Below, in pieces: positions 23,192 through 36,700 of a DNA stretch of 64,000 bases. The DNA lies in assembly GCF_030253575.1 (NCBI RefSeq), contig NC_080557.1, forward strand, positions 48,405,501-48,469,500. Direction: 5' to 3'. The stretch comes from Rhododendron vialii. Lineage: Eukaryota; Streptophyta; Magnoliopsida; Ericales; Ericaceae. Both the position numbers and the translations under genes were made by a program. Positions within the stretch are counted from its first letter, which is position 1, and each line of letters begins with the position of its first letter. Under the pieces are notes generated by a model. The model saw only the letters and a program-made list of their open reading frames with translations. It was not told the DNA's origin and made no database searches.

Positions 23192-24452
23192 ATGTGTGGC
23201 GGCGCAATAGTAGCTTCACTCATCCATGGCAGCGGTGACCGCCGTGTCTCCGGCTTTGACCTCTGGCGCAACTCCTCATTCACCAACAAATTCACCCCCC
23301 CAAAAGATCAACAAACCACCCGCAAGCGAGCTCCACCCTCTGCCGGTATGCCCCCTTAATTTCCCGCTCTTCACTTAGGCCTCGTTCCTTTTCTTTTTTT
23401 ATTTGAACAGGCAATCAATTCATTTCAAAATATCTGAAGGTAAAAACCCGAAGGCTACAATAATTTCATCAAAAAATACAAGAATGAACTAAAATGAAAA
23501 TGATGAACAAATCATTTTCCTTGCAACTTTCTTGGTGTTCAGTTTTTAAGAAAGTTGTGAAAATCTAACTTCCTCACTTGGAAACAAGGTTTTTCCAAAA
23601 TGGATCAAAACTAGCGGAATTCTTTGCCAACAAGTACACGCAAGTTTCATTTTTCTTTACATCATTGTATGCCACTTTTCTTGAAAATTCACTTTTTCAC
23701 TCGATATTTCTATACGAACAGGGGAGGAGCATGGCGAAAACACTGTAAAGAGGCAACGCAAGAACCTGTACAGGGGAATCAGGCAGCGTCCGTGGGGAAA
23801 ATGGGCGGCTGAGATTCGTGATCCGAGAAAAGGCGCAAGGGTTTGGCTCGGTACATTCAACACAGCTGAAGAAGCCGCCAGAGCCTACGACAGAGAAGCT
23901 CGAAAAATCAGAGGGAAGAAAGCCAAAGTTAATTTCCCAAACGAAGACATAAATTACATTCTTCCTCCCGATCCTCCTCCTTCGTTCCAGGCCTACAACG
24001 GATTGGGTGATAATTTAAATCAATTTGGGGAGTACAACTCTCATGGGTTTGTAAACGACCCTGTTACGGTTCTTAACAGTGAAGGAATTTGCCGGTCTGG
24101 GTCAGAAAGTGCTTACTCTTGTATTAGCAATCATAATGGAACCGATGATTGTTTAGGAGAGGTGAAGGTGGAGGAAGAGGAAGAGGAAGAGGTGACAGAA
24201 GAAAAGGTTGAGGAGAGAGAAGAGGAAGAGGTGACAGAAGAAAAGGTTGAGGGGAGAGAAAAGGAAGAGAACGAGGTGCAGAAGCTGTCGGAGGAGCTGA
24301 TGGCTTACGAGTCGTTCATGAAATTCTATCAGATTCCGTACCTCGACGGGGAGTCGGCGGCTGCGCCGAGCAATACGGTGCAGGAGAGCCTCGTCAGCTC
24401 TGGTCCTGTGGAGCTCTGGAGCTTCGATGATGATACTGGTGCGGTGGCCTGA
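23192..24452 (+). CDS. Group VII ethylene response factor (RAP2.12/RAP2.2-like), oxygen-sensing
   Basis: There are two exons (23192-23345 and 23722-24452) and 294 residues. The protein begins MCGGAIVA, the conserved ERF-VII N-terminus. In this family Met removal exposes Cys2, which plant cysteine oxidases oxidise so that the protein is degraded by the N-degron pathway in air and stabilised in hypoxia. A full AP2/ERF DNA-binding domain follows at about 68-124 (from [19 protein letters not shown] to KVNFP), preceded by the basic patch KRQRK. Residues about 165-205 are extremely glutamate-rich, with a 13-residue unit repeated in tandem (39 bp period near 24191 and 24230). The C-terminus has LWSFDD, the usual ERF-VII activation motif. 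The intron after the N-terminal exon is typical of the group. Targets would be hypoxia genes in the nucleus. Confidence 0.95.
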
Positions 24453-26037
24453 AAATTGGAAATGCCTTTTTTCTTGAAGTTTTGTTTTTTAATGAATTTC
24501 TGTTTGTTCTTAATTTTTACTAGTACTAGATAATTGTTTTTTTTGTTTTTTTTTTGTGGTAACTTGTAGTAGTAGTAATTTAAGATGTAAATTTGGTTTA
24601 AGTTAGTTGAATAATACAGGATTCATTAATTAGTGCTTTGAGTTAGCAAGTGTAATTAAATTACGAATTTGTTCCAGAATTTGAGTTTATAAAATTCAAT
24701 TAATATAATGATGCCTTGCCCAACGGTGTATGCTATATCCTCTGTCTGAACATATGAATGATGGGAGTATGTATTTCTTCTTCTTCTTCTTCTTCAAACA
24801 TAACGATATTAATCAATTGCAAAGGTGTATACCAACAAGGTTTTACTTTTACTACATAAAATTGTGTTTTCAGGCGGAACAAACAGTACTCATCCACCAT
24901 AAAGTACTCTGATGGAAATGAAGCAGCTCAATTATTTGTCTCTTTCTCCTTCCTCAATTGTAATATACTAGTGTATCTATCTATCTCATAATTCTATCTG
25001 CTTTATATATATATATATATTTTTTTTTTTGATCCGCGCTTTATATATAATTAATGAGATCCTATCTCAAACTTCTTCTATGTGCTTTATAACGAGACTG
25101 ACTAATCTAAGAGTGTGGTTTATCCAAATGGCGAGCTGTGGCTTTTATCAAGAGGAAGAAGATGAGGAGAGATAACGGGCTAAGGATATTCGTGAGATTT
25201 GGTTGGATTTTCGCTCTATTCCCCAACCTTTCTCGGGCACAAAAGAAAAGAGGATAATTACCGAGAACTTAGGCCTCGTTTGATAAAAATATATTAGAGG
25301 GGTGGGATTGGTAAGGAGATGAGATTGAAATTGATAATGAGAAGTGATTGGTAAATGAGATGAGATTGGTGATGAATATGTTTGTTTGAAATGAGATTAG
25401 ATGATGAGATTACTAATATCATGTTTGTTTCACATGGGATAAGAATGGATTGATAGTACACATTTCCGTTTTTGCCCTTCACATGAGATATGATTGATGA
25501 ATGCTATTTTCGTATTTGTGCATTGGCAAGGAAGGGATTGAATTGTTAATACCAAATCCCCCAAGGTATTGATAAGACCTCCTAACGAGGGGATTCACAT
25601 GCCTATACGACTAAGGAGGTGCTCCGCTTTTTAAGAAATATAACTTTTTAGAAAAGAAGCAATTTCAAACTCAAAAATCATGTGTTTATCCAAATAATTT
25701 TTCTACCAATATGGATCTTGTTTGATAAATCTCATTAAGATCTTTTAAATAGTGCAAAAAAAATTAAAAAAATATTTTTCATTTTCATTATATTTGAATT
25801 TAAAATTACCTTCTGTTTTCAAAAAGTTTTTTTCGGAGAAAGGGGAACATCACCTAATAGTCCATGCCTTCATTGTAAAAACAAAAAAAAAGATTAGCAA
25901 TCCCTTGAGATTATCAATCCAATCCCAAAGTCGAAAGAAATTAACAAAAGGGCCTTGGTATTAGTGTTCAGAAGTGAATTGTATTTCTTCTTTAACTTGT
26001 CCTGAATTTTGTTCGTTTGTTTAATGAAAGCATAACC

Positions 26038-26071
<34 letters not shown>

Positions 26072-26870
26072 GGAGGGGGTTGGCATAGTAGTTTGAGCAA
26101 CTTCCGGAAGAATTTAGAAGCCGCCAAATTATTACTATTACTCAAGAAAAGGTCAAAGTCTGTGTTTTGTTTGGTTTGGTTTGGTGGTGGCATGCAAAAC
26201 TAAAGTAGGATCTCTTCTGTTGTCATTTCCTGGTTTAGGGCATGTGGTGGGTTTCAAATTCCGAGTGCGCTCCTGGTTTCTGGTTCTTCAATTACCTCTG
26301 GCGGCGGCCCAGCCCACTGCTTCTATATAAAACTTGTACTATGTACTATTACTACTCCCATAACGTCGTCTATCGCCTTTTATTGTACTACTCACTTGTA
26401 CTCCCTATGCACACACCTGCTCCACTCCACATGCATGGAGAAGAATAGATCGTATGAAACCGTGACCCTAACTAACTCGGTCAAGTGCGGAGCTAAGATT
26501 TTTAAACTCTAAATTAAAATGTTGAGAGCCGATAATTCAACAGAATGTTGATTTTTTTGATAATAGTATTTTAGATAACTTGATGACATTTGTGGTGTCA
26601 AATAGTATATACTGTAACATATATGATAATAAAAGAGGGCAAACCGCAAAAGGCACCTTTCTGACCCAGAAAGGGAGAGAGGCATCTTTCTTGAAATAAT
26701 AATAATAAAAAATACATGCAGAAACTACATACATAATTTATTCTACTTTTTTAATTGGGTTGATTTAGAATAATAAAATTGAATTTGGAGCTCCTAATGG
26801 TGCAATAATACCCATCCTATCATATGATATACTCTTCTAAAAACATCAATTATCTTAACGGGCCGGTTGG
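24453..26870. other. Intergenic DNA with microsatellites
   Basis: The stretch starts with the ERF 3' UTR. It holds a (TTC)n tract near 24776-24795, a (TA)n tract near 25006-25020, and a (GA)n tract at 26040-26068. Sequence from about 25272, starting AGGCCTCGTTTGATAA, has the look of a degraded MITE, but no matching right end was found. No gene was recognised. Confidence 0.5.
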
Positions 26871-26882
26871 CTTCATAACTAA

Positions 26883-27052
26883 TGGGCCTTAAAATAGGAA
26901 AAGGCCCACTTCCTATAATAAAGCCCAACTTAAAGCCTACTCTTGAAGGCCTTGGTCAACTATTGGGCCCGTAGACTAGTTGAGCGTTTTGGTTCTCTTT
27001 AAGAAACGAGCCCAACAAATGAACAAGCCCTCCCGGCCTCTTCAAAACCCTA
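26883..27052 (+). promoter_or_regulatory. Site II and telo-box promoter motifs of the eL19 gene
   Basis: Within 230 bp of the start codon are TGGGCC at 26883 and 26964, GGCCCA at 26903, GCCCAA at 26923 and 27010, and a telo-box AAACCCTA at 27045-27052. Site II (TGGGCY) with telo-box is the classical combination for growth-coupled expression of plant ribosomal protein genes, which agrees with the gene downstream. Confidence 0.8.
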
Positions 27053-27110
27053 GGGCAATTATAAGCTGATCTGAAGGGGAGGCGGGCGTGTGTGTGAGGG
27101 GGAGAGAGAG

Positions 27111-29637
<2,527 letters not shown>

Positions 29638-30252
29638 GATTTGCAGTAATGGGAGGATTAATTACTTCATATGGTCTGTGTTTTTGGTACTGTTCCGGTC
29701 TAGTTGTTTTGACAAAAGCAATTTTTGGTTTCATGTCATTTGGGTTATTTATGCAACCGTGTGGTTTATATTTAGAATGCAGAAGGCTAAAAACCATCGA
29801 GCTTAAACTCATCGTTTCTCTCTCTGAGGCAGGTTATTTCTTTCACTGCTTGTTCTTGTCCGGCATATGGCTAATCTCGTGACAAATTTGGACCGACAGA
29901 GCTCCTAGCATTAGTCCCTTTTGGGAGTTTTTGCTATTTTTAGAATGGTATAGCCTTTTATTTTATCATGTTTTATGTGATTTTTAAAACTTTAGGCTCC
30001 ATTCTGGTAAGATCCTTATTTAATTATTTATTTTTCGTTTTACATAACAGATTATTCTTACGACATATCACCTTTAATTTAAAAAATAAGTATTTTTCTA
30101 AAAAATAAATATTTATTTTTCTTAGTTGAACGGTGCCTTGGTAATTAATCCAACTAATTTAGTCAAACAAGATTCATATTGCCTGTAAAAAGTGTTACTA
30201 CTGATGAAAATTATCAAGAAACCGAGGAACAAACAAATTGAGATAGTGTATT
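29638..30252. other. eL19 3' region and AT-rich spacer
   Basis: This holds the likely eL19 3' UTR, followed by AT-rich sequence. At about 29996-30135 imperfect ends (GGCTCCATTCTGG and GAACGGTGCC) hint at a decayed MITE. No gene was seen. Confidence 0.45.
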
Positions 30253-30263
30253 ATCTTTCCTTT

Positions 30264-31343
30264 TGAACAACAAGAAAACAGGTGACAAAGGGGCGGCGAC
30301 TAACAATTGCAAAATTAGTGACTAGTCCTATGTACAGCTCACCACCATAGGTCAGGACACAATGGGCCAGCAATTTATGCACTAGCTGCCCCGGCTTGGA
30401 GTAGGAACCCTATCAGAGATTAACAATACAAACTGATGGAAACAAGGGTAATAAACAAACAAAACAGAAAAACAAGACCATCGTGGAAGGACTCCACAAA
30501 GCACGCCGGCCACCTTCAGCCAAGAGGAACCACCTGACACCGACGATGGAGGCACCAACTGGATCTCGAGCCAAAGTAAAAGAGAATCTTCTCTGGCAAG
30601 CCTACGCTGGCACGACAGGCTCCGGGCACAAAGATCGAAGTAGGAATCCTGGGTTGAATCTCCGATCAACCGGCCACACGGTGCCGATGGCCATGAAATC
30701 TCCCCTGCAGATCACCCCCATAGCTAACGATGATGCTTGGCCTAGGGCCACGCCTCGGAGCCTTATTCTGTCACCACCAACACGCGCTCAAACTGCCGTA
30801 ACACCACCAAGCAGTCGGATCATGCGCCGGATACCGACTACATCCGGCCACCACACAACGCCACTCCAAAAAAGCGAGAAACAACACACAACCTTATTTA
30901 CCCACCACCACCACTCACTGGATCTGGGGAGACCAGACCGGTACAAAGCCGGATTGGGGAAACTAGCCGGAGGAGTTCGGTCACCGTAAAAAGCAAAACG
31001 AACAGAAAGAAATAAAAAAAACCCCAAAACCTAAACTCACCAACCATCCCACAATCGCCGCCCGCCGGCCACTGCAACCAAATTAGGAGACCAGGAGGAG
31101 CCGGAATAGAATGAGCACACAAGCCGCTAGCCAGGGACTCATCTGCTAGAGCACAACACGAGAACCAACCAAAATGGAGAGGGTCCAAACTAGGAAAAAC
31201 GAAGAGGAGTGGAAAGGGGTGGAGAGGGAGAAGAGTGAAAGGGGGGAGAGCCAAGAGGGGAGGAGGGGAAAGGAGGTGGTGGCGGCCCCCTCCCCCCAGC
31301 CAAAGGTTTTGGTTTCTCTAGATGAGAGAGAGAGAGAGAGAGG
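30264..31343 (-). mobile_element. Retroposon-like insertion with 11-bp target duplication
   Basis: About 1.08 kb of unusually GC-rich sequence is bounded by perfect 11-bp direct repeats ATCTTTCCTTT at 30253-30263 and 31344-31354. There are no terminal inverted repeats. Read on the minus strand it begins with a CT repeat and a pyrimidine-rich, GC-rich leader and ends with TTGTTGTTCA. This arrangement suggests a non-LTR retroposon or a LINE deletion derivative. Frames of 95-168 residues exist on both strands but resemble no protein I know. The family is not identified. Confidence 0.6.
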
Positions 31344-31354
31344 ATCTTTCCTTT

Positions 31355-32801
31355 AGTTTGAAATTCTGAACTTTAAAATGAGTACGTAATTTAACATCTT
31401 GAACAAAAGGTGTCATTATCATCGTTCAACATCTTGAACCCAAACCCAAACCCAAACCCAAACCCAAACCCCTCGGTCGTTCTGGACCAAAAACATTAAT
31501 CCAATCTTAACTCATTGGTCTTATTAGATTTTAGTACCCACCATCTCGAGCCCGCAAACCTAATTTGAACAATTCACCTAAGTTACGATGCACTAACTAC
31601 CTCTTTGGATGAAGGGGTTTTACGAGAAAGGAAAGCGTTATAGTTTCTTGCGAAATTTCTCATTTGGATATTTGGTGAAAAATAGAAGAAAAAAATTACA
31701 AAAAAGAAAATTTTTGATTGACCCTTTCCCTTTCGAAATGATCTGGTTTAGATCGGTTGTGTAGAATAGGAGCAGCTTCCATGTGTGAGAGTGACAGAGA
31801 GACGTGGGACAGAAGGATTGATGTTATGAACCCTCAGATCCATCTGAGCTTATCTCGCCCATTTGAGAAATCAATATAAACCTTTGAATTTACATCCAAC
31901 GCTAGAAAATATACCAATTTCAAGTCTTGTTTGCAAATGGAGTGGCAGCCAAGTCGGTGGTGCCTTATGCTCCTTGCACAAGGGAGGTATCAAACCCCAC
32001 TGGCCCCATCCCTTTGCCCTTGATTAGCAATAGAAGAGGATTTGCCTTGTCCAAAATAAAAAATAAAAAAATCTTGTTTTAATATACAGATATAATTTGC
32101 AACATGACGATTCCCATGTCCAAAGGCATCTCAAACCTCATTAGCCTCTCGTATCACACACAATCAACACTACTGTGGGTTGACACTTGACAGCAACTCC
32201 ACCCCCGACATGAGTGAAATAACTTATTAATTGCAAAACAATAATGTTACAATAACACCCAAATACACACCCTCACTCACATGAGTGTGTGGGTCCCACA
32301 CACAGTAGTAGTGTAGTATGTGTGGACCTCCACACCTATATGAGTGGGTGTGTACTTGGGTGCGGTTGTAGAATGATTCATTGCAAAATTGGCTACGCAA
32401 ATCAATAAGATTTGTTATGAACTTGGTAAATTTTGCGGACATTCTATCCAAGAACTATAAATGTAATGTTGGTGAACAATAGCTTAAATACAAGGGAACG
32501 GAACACAAACAAGATTTATAGACATAAGCAGTTTTTGTTCCGCTGCTGAATGTGACCTCTCCCTTCAAAACTGAACCCGATCCTGACTCGTATTGTCCTC
32601 CACGAACTTGACTTCACACTGCGTTGAAAGATTGAATGTATGGCGTATGAGTAATAAATAAATGCACAATGGCCCAAACAAATGAGGTCCAAAACATCAT
32701 TAGTCCGATTATGAAGAGGCCAGGGTTAGCTGCACCGCGACTGCTAAAAGCTATTCTACTAGCTATGATAGAATGTTCATACAGGCCATAGCAGAAAGGA
32801 A
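31355..32801. other. Intergenic DNA with a short AAACCC array
   Basis: It contains six-base AAACCC repeats at 31436-31472 and a CA/TG-rich, partly palindromic stretch around 32260-32360 (CACACTCATGTGAGT-like). The rest is AT-rich with no recognisable gene. Confidence 0.5.
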
Positions 32802-32996
32802 ATTGACTTCTACACTCCCCTTTTTACCACACACACTCCTTTTTTTGTCTTTATTTGGTGTGAATTTACTCTATTGCCCCTTAATGTGTAAAAAAGTGAA
32901 CATATGAAAGGGTAAAAAGGTAAATTCACATGAATAAGGACAAAAAAAGGAGTGTAGGTGTAGAAATGGGGAGTGTAGAAGTCAATCTCCTAGCAG
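32802..32996. mobile_element. Short MITE-like inverted repeat
   Basis: The ends ATTGACTTCTACACTCCCC and GGGGAGTGTAGAAGTCAAT are perfect complements, with a second paired block inside (CACTCCTTTTTTTGTC and complement). The length is about 195 bp and it has no coding capacity. A target duplication could not be fixed. Related direct repeats TAGCAGAAA occur on both sides. Confidence 0.65.
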
Positions 32997-33076
32997 AAAA
33001 GGAATAACTTGATAGAAAAGTAATGTAAACCCATAAAACAGGAAAAGAATAGCTTGATATAAAGTATGTTCGCTAC

Positions 33077-33350
33077 AGCCGGTTGGATGCAACGCAAGCA
33101 CTGGTGAGCAAGTATTGGGAGCCGATGTTCCTTTGTATGCAAATTATCCTTATATTTTCCTTGCCAACCTGCTGTAATGCGTAGACTTTTATGACATGCT
33201 ACTCTGACCATTAGAGCCGGTTGGATGGAACTCAAACGCTGGTGAGCAAGTACAGGGAACCGAAGATCCTTTGTACCAATAATTAGCCTTATACTTTCCT
33301 TGCCAACCCGCTGTAATGCCTAGACTTTTCTGCCAAGCTACCGAAGACTA
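33077..33350. repeat. Tandem duplication, about 138 bp unit
   Basis: Two diverged head-to-tail copies start at 33077 and 33215, each beginning AGCCGGTTGGATG and containing TGGTGAGCAAGTA, CCTTGCCAACC and GCTGTAATGC. They lie just downstream of the stop of the minus-strand helicase gene and may be part of its 3' UTR. Confidence 0.75.
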
Positions 33351-33703
33351 TCCCCTTCCTGTTTAGCTTTACCTTTCTTTTATGTCGAACATTCCTCTTC
33401 TGTTTTTAATTTCATTGTAATAAAGAACATCAGTTTCCAGTACTTATTCACCAGAACTTGAGCTCCATCCAATCTTGTGCATAAAAAGATTTCTTGTGAA
33501 ACATATTTGACAACTAAAAAATTGCGGGCTAGACTAAGATGTTACCTCATGTGGCTCTACATTCAAAAACATTAACTACAAATACAACACGCTGAACTAT
33601 CTAATTCAACAAAGACAAAATGGTTCAAAAAATTACCTTGCTGCATTCCACATTGAAGAGCGAATCTAGTAGATAGCTCCTTGAAAGATGGAGCCTGTTT
33701 CTT

Positions 33704-36700
33704 TTAAGCGAGCCTGCTTCTTTTAACCCTGTTCTCTCTCTTGAACCTTTTTGGGAAACGTTCTTTAGGGTCTAAAAGAACCTCATGATGCATCTTGGCC
33801 CAAAGATCTTCAAACTGATCATGAAAACCCTCTTGAAACCAGTCTAGAATTTCCAAATACAATTCCCTGGGATTCTCATCCCAGGCCTCTCTTAACATGG
33901 CACAGCTGTCAATGACTCTCAACCTGGACTTCAACTTATTTAGAAGATTCCCAACCCTTCTTTGAACTGCTGCCTCTGGCCTCAGAATGCTGGCAGGTAA
34001 GGCTGCCATGAACTTCTTGACAGATCGTAAGCAAGGCAACACATTGCCTTCAAGTAAAGAAGCAGAAAATACAGGTACTCTGTGCACATCATCTACGATA
34101 GGAACATTATGCAATGGGAGCTGCCATAGATGAGGGCCAAAACTCGGAACAACCCAACTGAAAACTTGGTCAGTCAAAGGATCATAATAAGGTTTGGGAT
34201 CCACGAGGGGGGCAGAGAAAGTGCACAGAGACTTAGCATACTTGACAAGCCAAACAGATTTCACACTAGTCGCCACATGCATATATGGCCGTTTTGATTC
34301 TTTTGAATATAGCAGTTCGCTGTACACCAGGAATTCAGGGGAAAATTTAGAGACAGAAGACCACCTATGGAGGAAAACTGTTTCTTTAACCATGCAAGCC
34401 TGATAGCGAACCGCATTAACTTTTCTATCTCCCTCTGACACTGAACCTCCTCTGACGCGTTTGGCAACCCTATCAGCCCAACCAGCACATATAGCTTGAC
34501 CCAAGAGCTCCTCTTCATTCAGTAGAAGAGGATGCTTATCAGAAACGACCCCCCAAGCACGTTCAACATCCTCCATTCTACCATGAGTCCATGAAAACTC
34601 CTGCTGCGGATCGTTAGTACTTTGGTTAAACACCTGTTGAAGTAGCTGTTTTCTCAGCATGGAGATCTCCTCCATGGTTTTCAGGTGCAAGGAGTGGTCA
34701 TTGCAGAATTCCTCTCGTCTTATAGAACGTTCAAAGCACTGCAATGCATAAGCTATGGTCAAAACATCACTGCTGGGGTTTGAAAATTTTGCACGAGATA
34801 GTTTAGCAGATTCTTTTAGCTTCTTTCTTCCTAACTTTTCTTCTTTGTCTATACTTTTCTCTTCGTCCTGCTTCAAGCCGTCCATGTCTTTGTGGCTTCC
34901 CTCAAATTGCATTACAAAAGGATTCGGACAGCTCATAGATGCAGCTGCTGCCACTGCATATCCTAGTACAAGGTTCGCCCTATCATAACTTTTCACCTTT
35001 CTCACGATTTGGATAACTGTAAGGAGCATCCGCGAGTGACGAGGACGTATGGGATACTGTGCCATAGCCTTACCTAAGGGTGTTAGTCTCCCGTTGCTAT
35101 CAAGGGCTTCAAGAATCGTTAAGCAACGCTCAGCTTCGGCTAAGGCAGTAACCTCGGGCGGAGTAGGAAATGGGAAATTTGAAACCTGGAATACCGTGAA
35201 AACATGAACCGTTCAATTTAACTCACTTATTTAAAAAAATAATCAGGGTAATCAAGACATAACAAGAGAAACGCAACAGTCAGAACAAGGCTCTTGAGAT
35301 TGTTCAGTACAAAGACGGACCAGGCCCGGCTATCAAATTACCAACAACCTTCGCCAGGTATGAACTTTTTAGTTGGCATTGGAAGCACAAGCAGCATCTT
35401 CAACTAGGAAAAAGTAAAACAGCATGGTTGCATATGCTCATTAACCAAATGACACATGGTACAGATAGCCAAAAAGCAAGGACTAAGCATGATTTGCACA
35501 TACAGGATGAGAGACTCCACATGTTCATGGCCATGCATGCTAACCAGAACCCAATCTGACTACTGAGCCATGCAATGACAAGTTCAGATATGACTAATTA
35601 AACCCAAACAAAGAAAGAAAATGGGGAACTAGAGGGGTTAAGGAAAACAGTCGATATCAATCTTTCCAACCAAACAGTCAGATTGCAAATCCAGCAGCAA
35701 ATGCTGACTGCAAGAAGCAAACAATCTCAACAAAGGCCAACTTAGCATCATGGCAAGACATGGACTGGTAATCTAAGAAACATAGTTTCTGGTGAATCAA
35801 AACAGAAAGTACTAAGACCGGAACTAACCAGTTTGAAATAGTTGGAAAAAAAAAAACTATTTTAGCACTCAATGAGATACCACTCTGGAAGAGCTATAAT
35901 TATTTTTCTCAGATGGGAAGACTATAGTTACTTTAGGAAATCACCTTATGAACACCCATGGATTTCATGATCAGGACGATGTCATCAACAGGTACTTTTG
36001 ATATCTCAGCACTTGAGAAGTCAGGGAAAATATTATTAAAAACTGCAGAAGAATAGAGGCGATAGCAGTGGCCAGGTGCGGTTCTTCCAGCTCTTCCTGC
36101 ACGTTGAGCAGCAGATGCCTTGCTTATCCACTGGACTTCATAAGTTTCTATGCCATTGGAGGAGTTATAGTTCTTAACCTTTTCTCTTCCAGTGTCAACC
36201 ACATACTTTACACCTTGGATAGTTAAAGAGGTTTCAGCCACATTAGTGGCAACAACAACTAAGCGTTCTCCTTCCCGGATCCCTTCAAACACACGATGCG
36301 TCGCTGATCCGGGAAGCATGGAATAAAGGGGAAGAACACACATTGCACCAGCACAGAGACCAGCTGCACCCCTTTTCTCCCCCACATTGGGAATGGATTG
36401 GTTTGAACAGCTTTTTGGAGTGGAAGGAACAACCTGTTTCTCATCAGAATCAGGATTCAAGGTAGTTTTTTCACCCAAAACCTCGAATGCAGCTGTCAAT
36501 GAAGCAACTTTCCCTTCGTCTCTGAATACTTCTGAAAGATCATCAATATTCTCAGTTTCATGGTTCAATAAATCCACATCATCAGTTCCTTCCAGATCAC
36601 TATCTGTCTCCATATCTTCAGAAAAATCAGACTCATTATCCTCTGAATCACCTAGATCAACGTCATCGGAACTGAACCTGTCAGTTTGTGAAGTTCCATG

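Noticed and set aside
30483-31254. Frames of 168 (plus) and 118 (minus) residues in GC-rich DNA
   Set aside because: They overlap on opposite strands within a retroposon-like insertion, have low complexity and match no protein; high GC lowers stop frequency.
31436-31472. Interstitial telomere array
   Set aside because: The unit is six bases (AAACCC), not the seven-base plant telomere repeat, and the tract is very short.
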